From CALJFL01 sp039964455 (GTDB lineage: Bacteria; Pseudomonadota; Gammaproteobacteria; Pseudomonadales; Halieaceae), in NCBI GenBank assembly GCA_039964455.1, contig JBDVXK010000028.1, forward strand, positions 11,472 to 75,471: a stretch of 64,000 bases of DNA, read 5' to 3'. The notes beneath the pieces were generated by a model. The model ran no database searches and was not told the DNA's origin. It was given only the letters and a program-made list of their open reading frames with translations. The position numbers were made by a program, and so were the translations under genes. Below, piece after piece: positions 51,741 through 60,239 of the stretch. The first letter of the stretch is position 1, and the number at the start of each line of letters is the position of its first letter.

Positions 51741-52109
51741 TCATGGCCTGTCGGCGGGACCTCTCCGGGCCGGGCCTGTCCTGGCGGGACCCTTCCTGGC
51801 CGGACCATCCTGCACCAGCACCCAGGGAGCAGCCACAACAGCCCAGAGCTCCTTCTCGCTCTCAAACCACAGCATCGCCTGATCATCGCTTACCGGCGCC
51901 ACAGTCCCGGCGGCGATCCACTCTTCGAATGCCGCGGTATTGTCCAAACCCAACTGCACAGCAACTTCAACCAGGTCGAGATCTTCGGCCACATACACGA
52001 CGCTACCTGCCGCATAGTGCTTTTGCAGATCGTTCCAGGGTATTCGTCCGGTGGAGCTGAGATATTCAGCGAACAAACGCTTGCGGCGTTCTTCGACTCC
52101 GCTAGCCAT
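51741..52109 (-). CDS. DUF2288 protein with GPAR-repeat tail
   Basis: 122 residues from the ATG at 52109, which overlaps the end of the upstream MBL gene by eight bases, so translational coupling is likely (no ribosome site of its own). The core (about 1-95) fits DUF2288: EERRKRLFAEYLSSTGRIPW, DLDLVEVAVQLGLDN, EKELWAVVAAPWVLVQ. The tail is unusual: DGPARKGPARTGPARRGPAD, four GPA(R/D) units encoded by a GC-rich 12-bp repeat at about 51745-51805. Longer upstream readings are rejected. Function unknown. Confidence 0.8.
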   Translation of the reverse strand: MASGVEERRKRLFAEYLSSTGRIPWNDLQKHYAAGSVVYVAEDLDLVEVAVQLGLDNTAAFEEWIAAGTVAPVSDDQAMLWFESEKELWAVVAAPWVLVQDGPARKGPARTGPARRGPADRP

Positions 52110-52752
52110 ATCGTGGGTCAGCGACGAAGGGGTTGCTCTGACGCTCCTGACCAAAGGTGGAAGTCGGTCCATGACCGGGGATAAACGTGATGTCATCGCC
52201 AAGAGGAAAGAGTTTGTTACGGATACTGGCGATCAGCTCTTCATGATTTCCGCGGGGGAAGTCCGTTCGCCCTATGGAGCCCTGGAACAGGACATCGCCT
52301 ACCCAGGCGACTTTCTGCGGCGAATGGAGGAAAACAATATGTCCTGGTGTGTGCCCCGGACAATGATAAACCTGCAGGGTCTGTTCACCTACGGTCACCG
52401 TGTCACCCTCCTCCAGCCAGCGATCGGGAACAAAGGCATCGGCATGGGGAAACCCTGACATCTCGCACCATTCGGGCAGCTTGTCGATCCAGAACGCGTC
52501 TTCGCGCTGGGGGCCCTCAATAGGAATCTCCAGCTGCTGGCGAAGTACATCTGAGGCAGCGCAGTGGTCCATGTGACCATGGGTAAGAATGATTTTCTCG
52601 ACGATGGCATCCATCTTCTCGACAGCAGCCAGTATTCGATCAATATCACCACCCGGGTCTACAATCGCCGCTTTGCCGGTGGCTTCACATTTCAATATCG
52701 AACAGTTCTGCTGATAAGGCGTTACCGGCACGATAGATACCTGAATCGTCAT
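52102..52752 (-). CDS. MBL-fold metallohydrolase (glyoxalase II-like)
   Basis: 216 residues, beta-lactamase fold with the binuclear zinc motif THGHMDHCAA, DPGGDIDRILAAVE, CPGHTPGHIVFL, WVGDVLFQGSIGRTDFPRGN and the late FIPGHGPTSTFGQERQSNPF. This is the YcbL/GloB-like subgroup that cleaves thioesters such as lactoylglutathione. It lies 12 bp after the symporter gene and overlaps the DUF2288 gene. Confidence 0.92.
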   Translation of the reverse strand: MTIQVSIVPVTPYQQNCSILKCEATGKAAIVDPGGDIDRILAAVEKMDAIVEKIILTHGHMDHCAASDVLRQQLEIPIEGPQREDAFWIDKLPEWCEMSGFPHADAFVPDRWLEEGDTVTVGEQTLQVYHCPGHTPGHIVFLHSPQKVAWVGDVLFQGSIGRTDFPRGNHEELIASIRNKLFPLGDDITFIPGHGPTSTFGQERQSNPFVADPRYG

Positions 52753-52764
52753 TACTTCTGGATC

Positions 52765-54081
52765 CTAGACTGTAGGTGTCGCGAGGCTGGGTTCTTCTTC
52801 CTCGTCATCGACCAGATCAGCATTGGGGTTGAGGAATATACGCTCCTCAAACTGATTTTCACTGCGCGCCACGATCAGTGAGACGGTGGCATCACCGGTC
52901 ACATTGACGGCGGTGCGCACCATATCCAGCAGTCGGTCGACACCGATGATGAGCGCGATGCCTTCAACCGGCAAACCGGCCTGTTCCAACACCAATGCCA
53001 GGGTGATCAGACCCACGCCCGGAACGGCGGCGGTGCCTATAGAGGCCAGCGTCGCGGTCAGGATAACAACGATGAACGATGTCAGGGTCAGGTCTACGCC
53101 ATACACCTGGGCGATAAAGACGGTAGCAACACCCTGCATAATGGCCGTGCCATCCATATTGATGGTGGCGCCCAGCGGTACGGTAAATCCTGCCACTGAA
53201 TTATGGACACCCATACGGCGTTCCACCGTGCGCAGGGTAACGGGCAAGGTCGCGCCAGAAGATGCGGTACTAAAAGCAAATGCCCACACGGAGCGCATCT
53301 TGCTCATCAGAATTCGCGGAGACAGGCCCGCAAATACTCTCAGTAAAATACTGTAAACCACGAGGCCATGAACCAGCAGAACAAACAATACCGTGAGAAA
53401 GTAGGCGGCAAGGTCGAGAATGGCGCCGATACCCATAGTAGAAAACAGTTTGGCGAGCAGGGCGAAAACACCATAGGGTGCCAGCGCCATCAGAATTCCC
53501 ACCATCTTCATAATTACGGCTTCCATGTCGCGGAAGAAGCCAGCAATACGCCGACCCGGTTCGCCGGCATGGGAGATTGCGTAGCCAAACAACAGGGCGA
53601 AGACAATAATCTGCAGCATTTTCCCATCGGCCATAGCGCGCACCGGATTGGAGGGGAAAATATCAACCAGTACATCGATCAGCGGCGGTGGCGTCTTGGC
53701 CTCGAACACCGCGCTGCTCTCCATCGCAACATGTGAGCCCGGGCCTACCAGTACAGCAAACAGCAGCGCCAGTGAAACCGCGATAGCGGTGGTCGCGAGG
53801 TACAGGCCCAATGTCTTTATGGCAATTGGCCCCATGCGCGCACTGTCTCCCAGCGAGCTGGAGCCGCAAATCAGCGATACAAGCACCAGGGGCACTACCA
53901 GCAACTTCAACGACGCGACAAAAATTCGGCCGACAAGGTCAAACAAGCCATGCACCAGGTAACCATCTATGACCATGCGAAAGGTGTCGGAGATTCCGGT
54001 GCTATGCATCAGGAGGTTGATCAACGACCCCAACAGTATGCCGGCGACCATGGCGATTAAAATGCGGTTGGTGAGGCTCAT
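52765..54081 (-). CDS. Dicarboxylate/amino acid:cation symporter (DAACS family)
   Basis: 438 residues with eight or so membrane segments and re-entrant loops of the glutamate-transporter fold. Marks are STASSGATLPVTLRTVERRMG (serine-rich loop), VPLGATINMDGTAIMQGVATVF (NMDGT motif), and DRLLDMVRTAVNVTGDATVSLIVAR near the end. It takes up glutamate, aspartate or C4-dicarboxylates with protons or sodium; which ones cannot be read. The acidic tail (DLVDDEEEEPSLATPTV) is cytoplasmic. First of a symporter-MBL-DUF2288 operon. Confidence 0.93.
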   Translation of the reverse strand: MSLTNRILIAMVAGILLGSLINLLMHSTGISDTFRMVIDGYLVHGLFDLVGRIFVASLKLLVVPLVLVSLICGSSSLGDSARMGPIAIKTLGLYLATTAIAVSLALLFAVLVGPGSHVAMESSAVFEAKTPPPLIDVLVDIFPSNPVRAMADGKMLQIIVFALLFGYAISHAGEPGRRIAGFFRDMEAVIMKMVGILMALAPYGVFALLAKLFSTMGIGAILDLAAYFLTVLFVLLVHGLVVYSILLRVFAGLSPRILMSKMRSVWAFAFSTASSGATLPVTLRTVERRMGVHNSVAGFTVPLGATINMDGTAIMQGVATVFIAQVYGVDLTLTSFIVVILTATLASIGTAAVPGVGLITLALVLEQAGLPVEGIALIIGVDRLLDMVRTAVNVTGDATVSLIVARSENQFEERIFLNPNADLVDDEEEEPSLATPTV

Positions 54082-54147
54082 TCTATTCTCATTTTTGGGG
54101 GCGAACTAACAGGGCGAACGCTATCCCGACACAGGCCGGGGTGGCCA

Positions 54148-54384
54148 CTAAGGGCAAGGGCCCAACACATAACCAGTAATTTTATCATCAGCACAGGCAT
54201 TACAGGCCGAAGAGGCCTCTGCACGCACTCCACCCTCACGCACTGCACACACGGGCGCATACTCCATGGTGCACACTTGTGGCCTTGGCTCGGTACATTG
54301 TGTGGTCAGTGGGGTGTTCTTGGTAGGGCTACCAGCACAGCCCGCTAATACAACGATACCCAAGACGATCCAGGCGCGTCCCAT
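54148..54384 (-). CDS. Small Kazal-like lipoprotein
   Basis: 78 residues. Lipobox LAGC gives Cys16. The mature chain is cysteine-rich (six Cys after the lipid Cys): CTEPRPQVCTMEYAPVCAVR, then ACNACADDKI, then PCP at the end. CTMEYAPVCA matches the Kazal serine-protease-inhibitor signature (C-x-Y-x-P-V-C), and the cysteine spacing after it fits a short Kazal domain. It could inhibit outside proteases at the cell surface; this is inferred from fold. GGAGG lies five bases before the ATG. Confidence 0.8.
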   Translation of the reverse strand: MGRAWIVLGIVVLAGCAGSPTKNTPLTTQCTEPRPQVCTMEYAPVCAVREGGVRAEASSACNACADDKITGYVLGPCP

Positions 54385-54586
54385 CTATGCCTCCGGAGGC
54401 AGCTACTCAAACGATTGCACAGACTAACATTGATAGGGACGCAGCGCAGCACTCTGAACGATCTACCCGCAGGATTCACTAGCATTTATCCACGCTCTGT
54501 ATACCCGGCTGCGTGACAGGCGCAAATAGCCCGCCAAGGGTCTAAAAAGGGGCGAGCCTGCAGGCCCTGGAGTCACCACTGCCACA

Positions 54587-55090
54587 TCAGGGATCGAGTA
54601 GCTCTCGAGGGAACAGACGGTATTCAAGCGTGGCGATGCCCTCGACCAACCCGGACCAGTGGGCCAGTGGCAGCCGCAACTGCACATAACCGGCGGTAGG
54701 CAGGTTTACAAGCTGCGCGGCGGGGGCCAACTCATTGACAAGGTCCGTCAGTGCCGGATTGTGCCCTATCAGGAACAACTCAGAGCAGCTATCCGGCTGC
54801 TGGCGCAGCCAGCGCGAGAGTTCGTCACTGTCAAATGTATACAGCGCCTCTATCGTTCGATGCTCCTGATCGGCAAGCGCAGGCCAGCCCTGACACAAAC
54901 CCGACAAGGTTAGCTGTGCACGCCTGGCGGGACTGACAGCAACCGACTGTGGTGCCAGCTGGCTGGCAAGCGCGGCGCCCATGCGCGGCGCGGCAAGTCG
55001 GCCCCGCCCGTTCAGGCCGCGCTCACGATCTGACAGGCTGTGGTCTTTCCACGATGACTTCGCATGACGGAAAAGGTGAAGTGTCTTCAT
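54587..55090 (-). CDS. sixA: SixA-type phosphohistidine phosphatase
   Basis: Histidine phosphatase superfamily, 167 residues. Catalytic His in LFRHAKSSW near the N-terminus, SDRERGLNGRGRLAAPRMG, the conserved SPARRAQLT, and the second His in LFLIGHNPALTDLVNEL. In E. coli SixA dephosphorylates phosphohistidine on the PTS phosphocarrier NPr. No PTS genes are in the window, so target is open. Divergent from the CBS-domain gene. Confidence 0.9.
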   Translation of the reverse strand: MKTLHLFRHAKSSWKDHSLSDRERGLNGRGRLAAPRMGAALASQLAPQSVAVSPARRAQLTLSGLCQGWPALADQEHRTIEALYTFDSDELSRWLRQQPDSCSELFLIGHNPALTDLVNELAPAAQLVNLPTAGYVQLRLPLAHWSGLVEGIATLEYRLFPRELLDP

Positions 55091-55133
55091 TGTCGCAATG
55101 CTACCGCGTCTAATAAGCTCAGTGTTTCAAAGA

Positions 55134-55149
55134 TACAGTCTATACTGTA
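55134..55149 (+). promoter_or_regulatory. TACAGT-N4-ACTGTA palindrome over a TATACT box
   Basis: A perfect 6-bp inverted repeat with a 4-base spacer, covering the TATACT at 55141-55146 upstream of the CBS gene. A regulator bound here would block or reshape the -10. The regulator is unknown; the layout differs from LexA (CTGT-N8-ACAG). Confidence 0.42.
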
Positions 55150-55188
55150 AGTAAGGATTTCCTGCCAGGTCAGGTAAAGGAGTTGGGT

Positions 55189-55590
55189 ATGCTTCAATCG
55201 GTAAACCTGAGAGATTACATGTTGACCAATCCGGTCAAGGTAAACGCAAGCGATAATGTAGTGAATGCGATGCAGGTCATTATCGACAACAGGGTCTCGG
55301 GTGTCTGTGTGGTAGATGACCAGGAAAACCTGGTGGGCATACTGTCAGAACTGGACTGCCTGAGAGCCGCACTGGGTTCGGTATACAACGACACCGGTAT
55401 CGGCCGCGTCAAAGACTATATGGCCAGTGACAACCTGGTTGTTGCCCATCCCGATGAGGACATCGTTGACGTTGCTCAGGATATGCTGCTGAAGAACAAG
55501 CGGCGCAGACCCGTTGTAGAGGACGGCCGTCTGGTCGGACAGATCACTTGCCGGCAACTGCTACGAGCCATAAAACAATTCAGAGAGTGA
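55189..55590 (+). CDS. Two-CBS-domain protein
   Basis: 133 residues consisting of one CBS pair: LRDYMLTNPVKVNASDNVVNAMQVIIDNRVSGVCVVDDQENLVGILSELD then VKDYMASDNLVVAHPDEDIVDVAQDMLLKNKRRRPVVEDGRLVGQITCRQLLRAI. CBS pairs bind adenine nucleotides and sense energy state. As a stand-alone pair it may act on a partner protein. The ATG at 55189 has AAGGAG six bases upstream; a TTG six bases earlier is weaker. A likely operator lies 40 bases upstream. Confidence 0.9.
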   Translation: MLQSVNLRDYMLTNPVKVNASDNVVNAMQVIIDNRVSGVCVVDDQENLVGILSELDCLRAALGSVYNDTGIGRVKDYMASDNLVVAHPDEDIVDVAQDMLLKNKRRRPVVEDGRLVGQITCRQLLRAIKQFRE

Positions 55591-55593
55591 AAG

Positions 55594-56283
55594 CTACTTG
55601 TCCACCGGGTCCATAGGTGGACAGTTGTCCCTGTAGTACTCAAGTAGAATTTTGGCTGCAGCATCTTCGTCAGGCACAATCTCAACGAATTCAAGGTCAC
55701 TTGTGGCGATATACCCGCGCCTGCCAACCTCTGCTACCAGCCAGTCATATAGACCCTGCCAATAGTCCTCGCCCACCAGCACTATAGGGCGGCGCTGGAG
55801 CTTGCCTGTCTGAACCAGAGTGAGTAATTCAAACAACTCGTCAATGGTGCCAAACCCGCCAGGGTATATGGCGAACCCAATGGCGTAACGAATCAGCAGA
55901 AATTTACGCGTGAAGAAATAACGAAAATCCAGGTCGATATCCAGATAGGGATTGGCCAGCTGCTCGTGAGGCAATTCGATATTAAGACCCACCGAGGCAC
56001 CGGCCTCTTCAGAGGCACCCAGATTGCCGGCCTCCATGATGCCCGGACCGCCGCCAGTAACTACCGTAATGTGTTCCGTTGCCAGCATCCTCGCCAGACG
56101 CCGGGCGCTCTGGTATTCGGCCGCGGTAGACTCGGTGCGCGCGCTGCCAAAAATGCTAACCGCGGGGCCGATCATGGCAAGACTTTCAATGCCCTCGCGC
56201 AACTCGTCACCAATACGCGCGATGCGGGCCTGCTCATCTTCACTAAGGCCTATAAACTCGGGGTTCTTGCGGTTATCTATCAT
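55594..56283 (-). CDS. LOG family protein
   Basis: 229 residues of the LOG/lysine-decarboxylase-like Rossmann fold with GGGPGIMEAGNLGA and PGGFGTIDELFELL, the two motifs of cytokinin riboside 5'-monophosphate phosphoribohydrolases. Bacterial members release bases from nucleoside monophosphates. It overlaps the EAL gene by four bases (ATGA) as third gene of the cyclic-di-GMP operon, so a nucleotide-salvage role is plausible. Confidence 0.88.
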   Translation of the reverse strand: MIDNRKNPEFIGLSEDEQARIARIGDELREGIESLAMIGPAVSIFGSARTESTAAEYQSARRLARMLATEHITVVTGGGPGIMEAGNLGASEEAGASVGLNIELPHEQLANPYLDIDLDFRYFFTRKFLLIRYAIGFAIYPGGFGTIDELFELLTLVQTGKLQRRPIVLVGEDYWQGLYDWLVAEVGRRGYIATSDLEFVEIVPDEDAAAKILLEYYRDNCPPMDPVDK

Positions 56284-57560
56284 GAGGCCTCAAATCCCTG
56301 CCATTGCTGCGCCCACTGTTCAAACTCCGCGGCGGGCAAGGCCGGACTGAACAGGTAGCCCTGACCATAGTCACAACCCAACTCCTGCAAGGTCATCAGC
56401 GCGGCATCGTCTTCTATACCTTCGGCTACAACCAGCAAACCAAACTGATGTGCGAGGTGAATAATCGCTTTGACCAGTTCCAGATCAAGCAACTCAGCGT
56501 GCATTCTGGCAATAAAGCTGCGATCAATCTTTAACTCGGTTGCCGGGATGTGCTTGAAGTAGGACAGCGAACTGTAGCCCGTACCAAAGTCATCAATCGC
56601 CAGCTGCATCCCCTTCTGCCGCACGCCCATCAGATTATCAAATCCAGATTGCTTGTCCTCAATGATTGCATCCTCGGTAATTTCAACCGTCAGTTGCTCG
56701 GCAGGCACGCCCCAGATAATCAGCGCGTCATTAAGCATCGCTAAAAGGTCGGGACTACTGACCAGGCCCGCCTGCACATTCAGCGCCAGGGGGAGATCAA
56801 TAATGCCACGCCACGTGCGCATTTGTCGCAGGGTGTGATCGACCACCCATTTGCAAAGCTCAAAACCGGCCCCGGCTTCATGTGCCAGCTGTATTACCTG
56901 TCCAGGCGACAGTGGCTCCATGCCTTCGGGCTGCCAACGCAGCAAGGCCTCTGCACCTATTAACTGGCCGGTGGCCAGATCCAGCTTGGGCTGGTAGTGC
57001 AGTTCGAAATCGTTATTGTACAGGGCGTCGGCAAACGCACTTTCAAGCGGTTCATCATGCATCGCTTGCGTGTCGCTACCGGTGAAATCCTCCAGGCTGT
57101 GAGTGCCACCGCGCTTGACATGAGAGAGGGAGGACTCTGCTCTGGCAAACATCGACATCGCGTCTTTCTGCCCCAACAGATTTACTGCCAGACCTACTTT
57201 TAGCTCCACCGACAGGGAGCTTTCCTCATCGGAAAGTGCATCATCCAACAGCCTTTCAACGCGACTCATTGCCAGCGTGATGAAAGCCGGATTGCTAAGG
57301 TCCCGCAGTATAAACGCGTAGCGATGGCTGCCAACACGGTATACGGAATCCTCCATCTTACTGATGGAAAGCAGCTGCTCATATGCTGTGGCAAGAAGTG
57401 CGTCTCCTGCCTCATAGCCCTGCTGATGGTTGAATCGCCCCAGATTGACAAGGTCTATGAGCAACAAGCCCAGATTACTGGATTGCTGTGCGGCCGATAC
57501 TACGGCCGCATCAAGTGTGGTCAGAAAACCCTGGCGCTGCACATCCGGCGGATTGGGCAA
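56280..57560 (-). CDS. EAL cyclic-di-GMP phosphodiesterase with degenerate GGDEF domain
   Basis: 426 residues. The N-terminal GGDEF-type domain (about 10-165) has lost its signature: the GGDEF site reads RVGSHRYAF. The EAL domain (about 170-420) keeps the catalytic set: GAEALLRW, LALNVQAGL (Asn), LTVEITEDA (Glu), IDDFGTGYSSL (Asp-Asp), LKIDRSF (Lys), VVAEGIED (Glu) and YGQGYLFS (Gln). It should hydrolyse cyclic-di-GMP to pGpG in the cytoplasm, with the dead GGDEF part perhaps sensing GTP. TTG start at 57560 with AGGAG five bases upstream. Thirteen bp after the HD-GYP gene. Confidence 0.9.
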   Translation of the reverse strand: MPNPPDVQRQGFLTTLDAAVVSAAQQSSNLGLLLIDLVNLGRFNHQQGYEAGDALLATAYEQLLSISKMEDSVYRVGSHRYAFILRDLSNPAFITLAMSRVERLLDDALSDEESSLSVELKVGLAVNLLGQKDAMSMFARAESSLSHVKRGGTHSLEDFTGSDTQAMHDEPLESAFADALYNNDFELHYQPKLDLATGQLIGAEALLRWQPEGMEPLSPGQVIQLAHEAGAGFELCKWVVDHTLRQMRTWRGIIDLPLALNVQAGLVSSPDLLAMLNDALIIWGVPAEQLTVEITEDAIIEDKQSGFDNLMGVRQKGMQLAIDDFGTGYSSLSYFKHIPATELKIDRSFIARMHAELLDLELVKAIIHLAHQFGLLVVAEGIEDDAALMTLQELGCDYGQGYLFSPALPAAEFEQWAQQWQGFEAS

Positions 57561-57573
57561 CTCTGCTCCTCGC

Positions 57574-58803
57574 CTAAAGCTGGATCGCGTTCATATCGAT
57601 CCCGTAGGCATCGGGTTCGAGGCTATTGAGAATGTCCAGCCGCTCACCATCGGCGGTGGTTTTCTCGTTGAGCAGGTCGATGGTCTTGATTTCAGTGCAT
57701 GGCTGCTTGCCTGAATCCAAAAGCACCATTACCTTGGGTCGCAAACGGCGAGTGCGATATTCGGCAACAACCACACCCACTTCCCCGGTAGTCAGTTCCA
57801 CCAGTGTCCCGGCGGGGTAAATTCCCACAGCCTGGATAAACTGCTCGATGAGCTCACCCTGGAAATCGATGTCCTTCCATTCATACAGCATCTTGATGGC
57901 TGTCGATGGCGGTATTGCGCGTGCATAACTGCGATGACTGGTGATTGCATCGTAGCAATCCACAATCGATGCAATGCGGGCAAAAATCGGGATCTCGTCA
58001 CCGGACAATCCCTGCGGATAGCCGGAGCCATCATGACGCTCATGGTGATGCGCGACCATCGTGATGACATCGCTGTTCATCAGGCCACTTTCCTTGATCA
58101 TCGCTACGCCGTGCTGCACATGGTTTTGCAGCTCAGCGAACTCCTCGTCAGTTAACTTACGATTTGACTTCAACAGGTCGGGCGCGACTCGAAGCTTGCC
58201 CACATCGAACAACAGGCCGCCAATCGCCAAGGTACGAAGGTCGGATTTGGGCAGCCCTATCTGGCGGCCCAGGGCAACGGCCCAAATCGAACATCCCAGC
58301 GAGTGCTGGTAGGTGTACTGGTCTTCCTGCTTCATCCTCGCCAGCCAGATACAAGCATCCGGGTTGCGACTGATGCTGTCGATCATGGGCTCTACCGAGC
58401 GCTTTACTCGCACCACATCCAGAGATTTACCCTTGGCAGCGTCCTCAAAAATATTCTCGATCCCCTCGGCCAGAGCCGATACCGCAGTCTGAGCTACCGG
58501 GTACTCCTCATCCCAGCTGGAACCATCACGGTAGGGCCTCAGGGTTCTGTCGTGGAATAACTCCTGATTGGACAAACTTGGACGGTTACGTACCTTGCGA
58601 CGCAAAATCGTCGCCTCCTGGGCACTCTTGACCGTATCGACATAGACAAAGCGACAGAAACCCTTGAGCTGCTCGATCTCATCCTCATTTCGAAGCGGGA
58701 AACCCTGAATTGAGAATGGTGTTTCCAGCCAGGGGCGGTCCAGGCTGGACACATACATTCCTACCTCAAGGTCGGGGGTAAAAATCTTGACTATATCCAA
58801 CAT
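57574..58803 (-). CDS. HD-GYP domain protein with altered HD motif
   Basis: About 409 residues. An N-terminal DUF3391 domain (about 1-120, TPDLEVGMYVSSLDRPWLETPF) precedes an HD-GYP domain (about 150-350). The GYP part is intact (HHERHDGSGYPQGLSGDEIP), and so are DCYDAITSHRSY and the HSLGC helix, but the HD dyad reads GLLFDVGKL, with Phe in place of the metal-binding His. Metal loading and cyclic-di-GMP hydrolysis may therefore be reduced or lost. ATG at 58803; the TTG two codons earlier is less likely. First gene of the HD-GYP/EAL/LOG operon. Confidence 0.88.
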   Translation of the reverse strand: MLDIVKIFTPDLEVGMYVSSLDRPWLETPFSIQGFPLRNEDEIEQLKGFCRFVYVDTVKSAQEATILRRKVRNRPSLSNQELFHDRTLRPYRDGSSWDEEYPVAQTAVSALAEGIENIFEDAAKGKSLDVVRVKRSVEPMIDSISRNPDACIWLARMKQEDQYTYQHSLGCSIWAVALGRQIGLPKSDLRTLAIGGLLFDVGKLRVAPDLLKSNRKLTDEEFAELQNHVQHGVAMIKESGLMNSDVITMVAHHHERHDGSGYPQGLSGDEIPIFARIASIVDCYDAITSHRSYARAIPPSTAIKMLYEWKDIDFQGELIEQFIQAVGIYPAGTLVELTTGEVGVVVAEYRTRRLRPKVMVLLDSGKQPCTEIKTIDLLNEKTTADGERLDILNSLEPDAYGIDMNAIQL

Positions 58804-58969
58804 GCTCAATCGTTTTCCATAACGACAAAAGGAAGATCCCTAGGATACTGCTTCTCGGCCTCGAAATCCGCGGACTTTCTGTGATGCAGTTCTCAAGTCA
58901 CAGCCTTGGATACCATTTAGCAGGGTCCTCTGTCTGGCGACGACAAACCCGTCGCGCATTCGCCACGGC

Positions 58970-59890
58970 TTACCTGCTGCTCCAGCCATAATCCTCAGCA
59001 ACAAGTTCAAGGGCCTGGACTTGCTCGTCCTGGGGCGACGTGGCCAGCCACGGGGTAACCGCCGCCAGCAAGCCAGGGCTGCTGTGCAGTAAAGGCAGGG
59101 AAATCAAGGTCGTGTCACCCACCGGGTTTAGCATGACAATGTGTTCCGGCCTCTGTGTCGTCGATGAGATAGCAATGGTGTCCCAGTCGATAGCCACACC
59201 GTGCCGCTGCTGCCAACGAATATCATTGCGCAGTACCGAAAGTTCCTGCATAAGTTGCTGGCAAAGGGGCTTGATCCTGGGGAGCTCTGCCGACACAGGA
59301 AACTGAATCGAGATGCCGCTGCCGCTGCAAACCGGTCCCGATGCCGTAAAGCGCCAATCGGGCGCCACGGTGGGAGCAGACATTGGAATAGGCGCTGCCG
59401 CAGCGTCGGCGGGCAACAGCTGCTCGCAGTCGCGCAGCCGACAAAATTCAGTGAGAACCGTTTGCTCGTAAACAAGCTGTTGATCTTCCCTGGGGTGATT
59501 GAGAATCACACTGCGCCCACCAACCACCAACCGCGGAGGACCCAGCACTTCTGCGTGAAGCTCGGCAGGAAAGCCAAGCGCAACGTCTTCCTGTATCAAC
59601 AGTAATTGACTGGCGTATTGCTCAACTGCCCGCGACCAGCCCAGCAATTTCAGGTCGGTCTCGTCGGTCGTGGCTTGCGCTCTGGCAAGGTCCGCTTCGG
59701 CCAGGTAGATTTCGGCAAGAAAAGACAAAGCCGCTTCGGCATAGGTGGCCCGCCAGTCGGCGTCGGCCTCCTCCAATGCCCCAACGATACGCTGGTAACG
59801 GCTCTGGGGAGACGTAGGCTCGATTAGCTCCTGCCCCGCGACCGGCAGAGCCAGCAGAAGAACCAGCAGGCTATGGCGCCGGCCGTGCAC
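58970..59890 (-). CDS. Uncharacterised exported protein
   Basis: Not recognised. About 306 residues from GTG 59890, which has AAGG five bases upstream and gives a clean signal peptide (VHGRRHSLLVLLLALPVAGQ). The open frame continues to an ATG at 59974. The mature chain is helical at first (YQRIVGALEEADADWRATYAEAALSFLAEIYLAEADLARAQ), then beta-rich with FPAELHAEVLGPPRLVVGGRSVILNHPR and VCSGSGISIQFPV. Cys pairs (FCRLRDCEQLL) may form disulfides. No partner genes; it stands alone between the HD-GYP and PQQ genes. Confidence 0.68.
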   Translation of the reverse strand: MHGRRHSLLVLLLALPVAGQELIEPTSPQSRYQRIVGALEEADADWRATYAEAALSFLAEIYLAEADLARAQATTDETDLKLLGWSRAVEQYASQLLLIQEDVALGFPAELHAEVLGPPRLVVGGRSVILNHPREDQQLVYEQTVLTEFCRLRDCEQLLPADAAAAPIPMSAPTVAPDWRFTASGPVCSGSGISIQFPVSAELPRIKPLCQQLMQELSVLRNDIRWQQRHGVAIDWDTIAISSTTQRPEHIVMLNPVGDTTLISLPLLHSSPGLLAAVTPWLATSPQDEQVQALELVAEDYGWSSR

Positions 59891-59974
59891 AGGCGCCTTA
59901 GCTGTCAGCAAGCCGGCTAGCGAATACCTTAGGGCCGATAAAGCCAAAGTCATCTGTAGCGATACCAGCATCAT

Positions 59975-60239
59975 GGTGTGGAAACCCCACTGCAGTGTCT
60001 GTCACCGGATTATAGGGCACATAACCAGGACTGTTGAATCTTCTAAATCTTCACGCGCAGTTCGAGACGGATCCAGCCAAATTGATGCCGTGTGTGAAAG
60101 TTGGCGAAGGCCAACTATACTTACCCCAATACTCCCCAGGCTCTGACGATGTTTGCGCCGCCCTGTAACTAAATCGTAGAATCGGGGAACAATAAGAACT
60201 TTAGTAAACACGGCTGAAAGGCCGTCTCAGGAAACTAAC
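59975..60239. other. Divergent intergenic region upstream of the PQQ dehydrogenase
   Basis: No gene seen. It holds the inverted repeat listed at 60099-60121 and an AGGA ribosome site eight bases before the PQQ dehydrogenase ATG. Confidence 0.5.
60099..60121 (+). promoter_or_regulatory. Inverted repeat joined to a TATACT box
   Basis: AGTTGGC-GAAG-GCCAACT (60099-60116) is a perfect 7-bp inverted repeat whose last T begins TATACT (60116-60121). It lies in the -10/-35 spacer of a possible promoter about 120 bases before the PQQ dehydrogenase start. Operator function is inferred from position. Confidence 0.38.
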
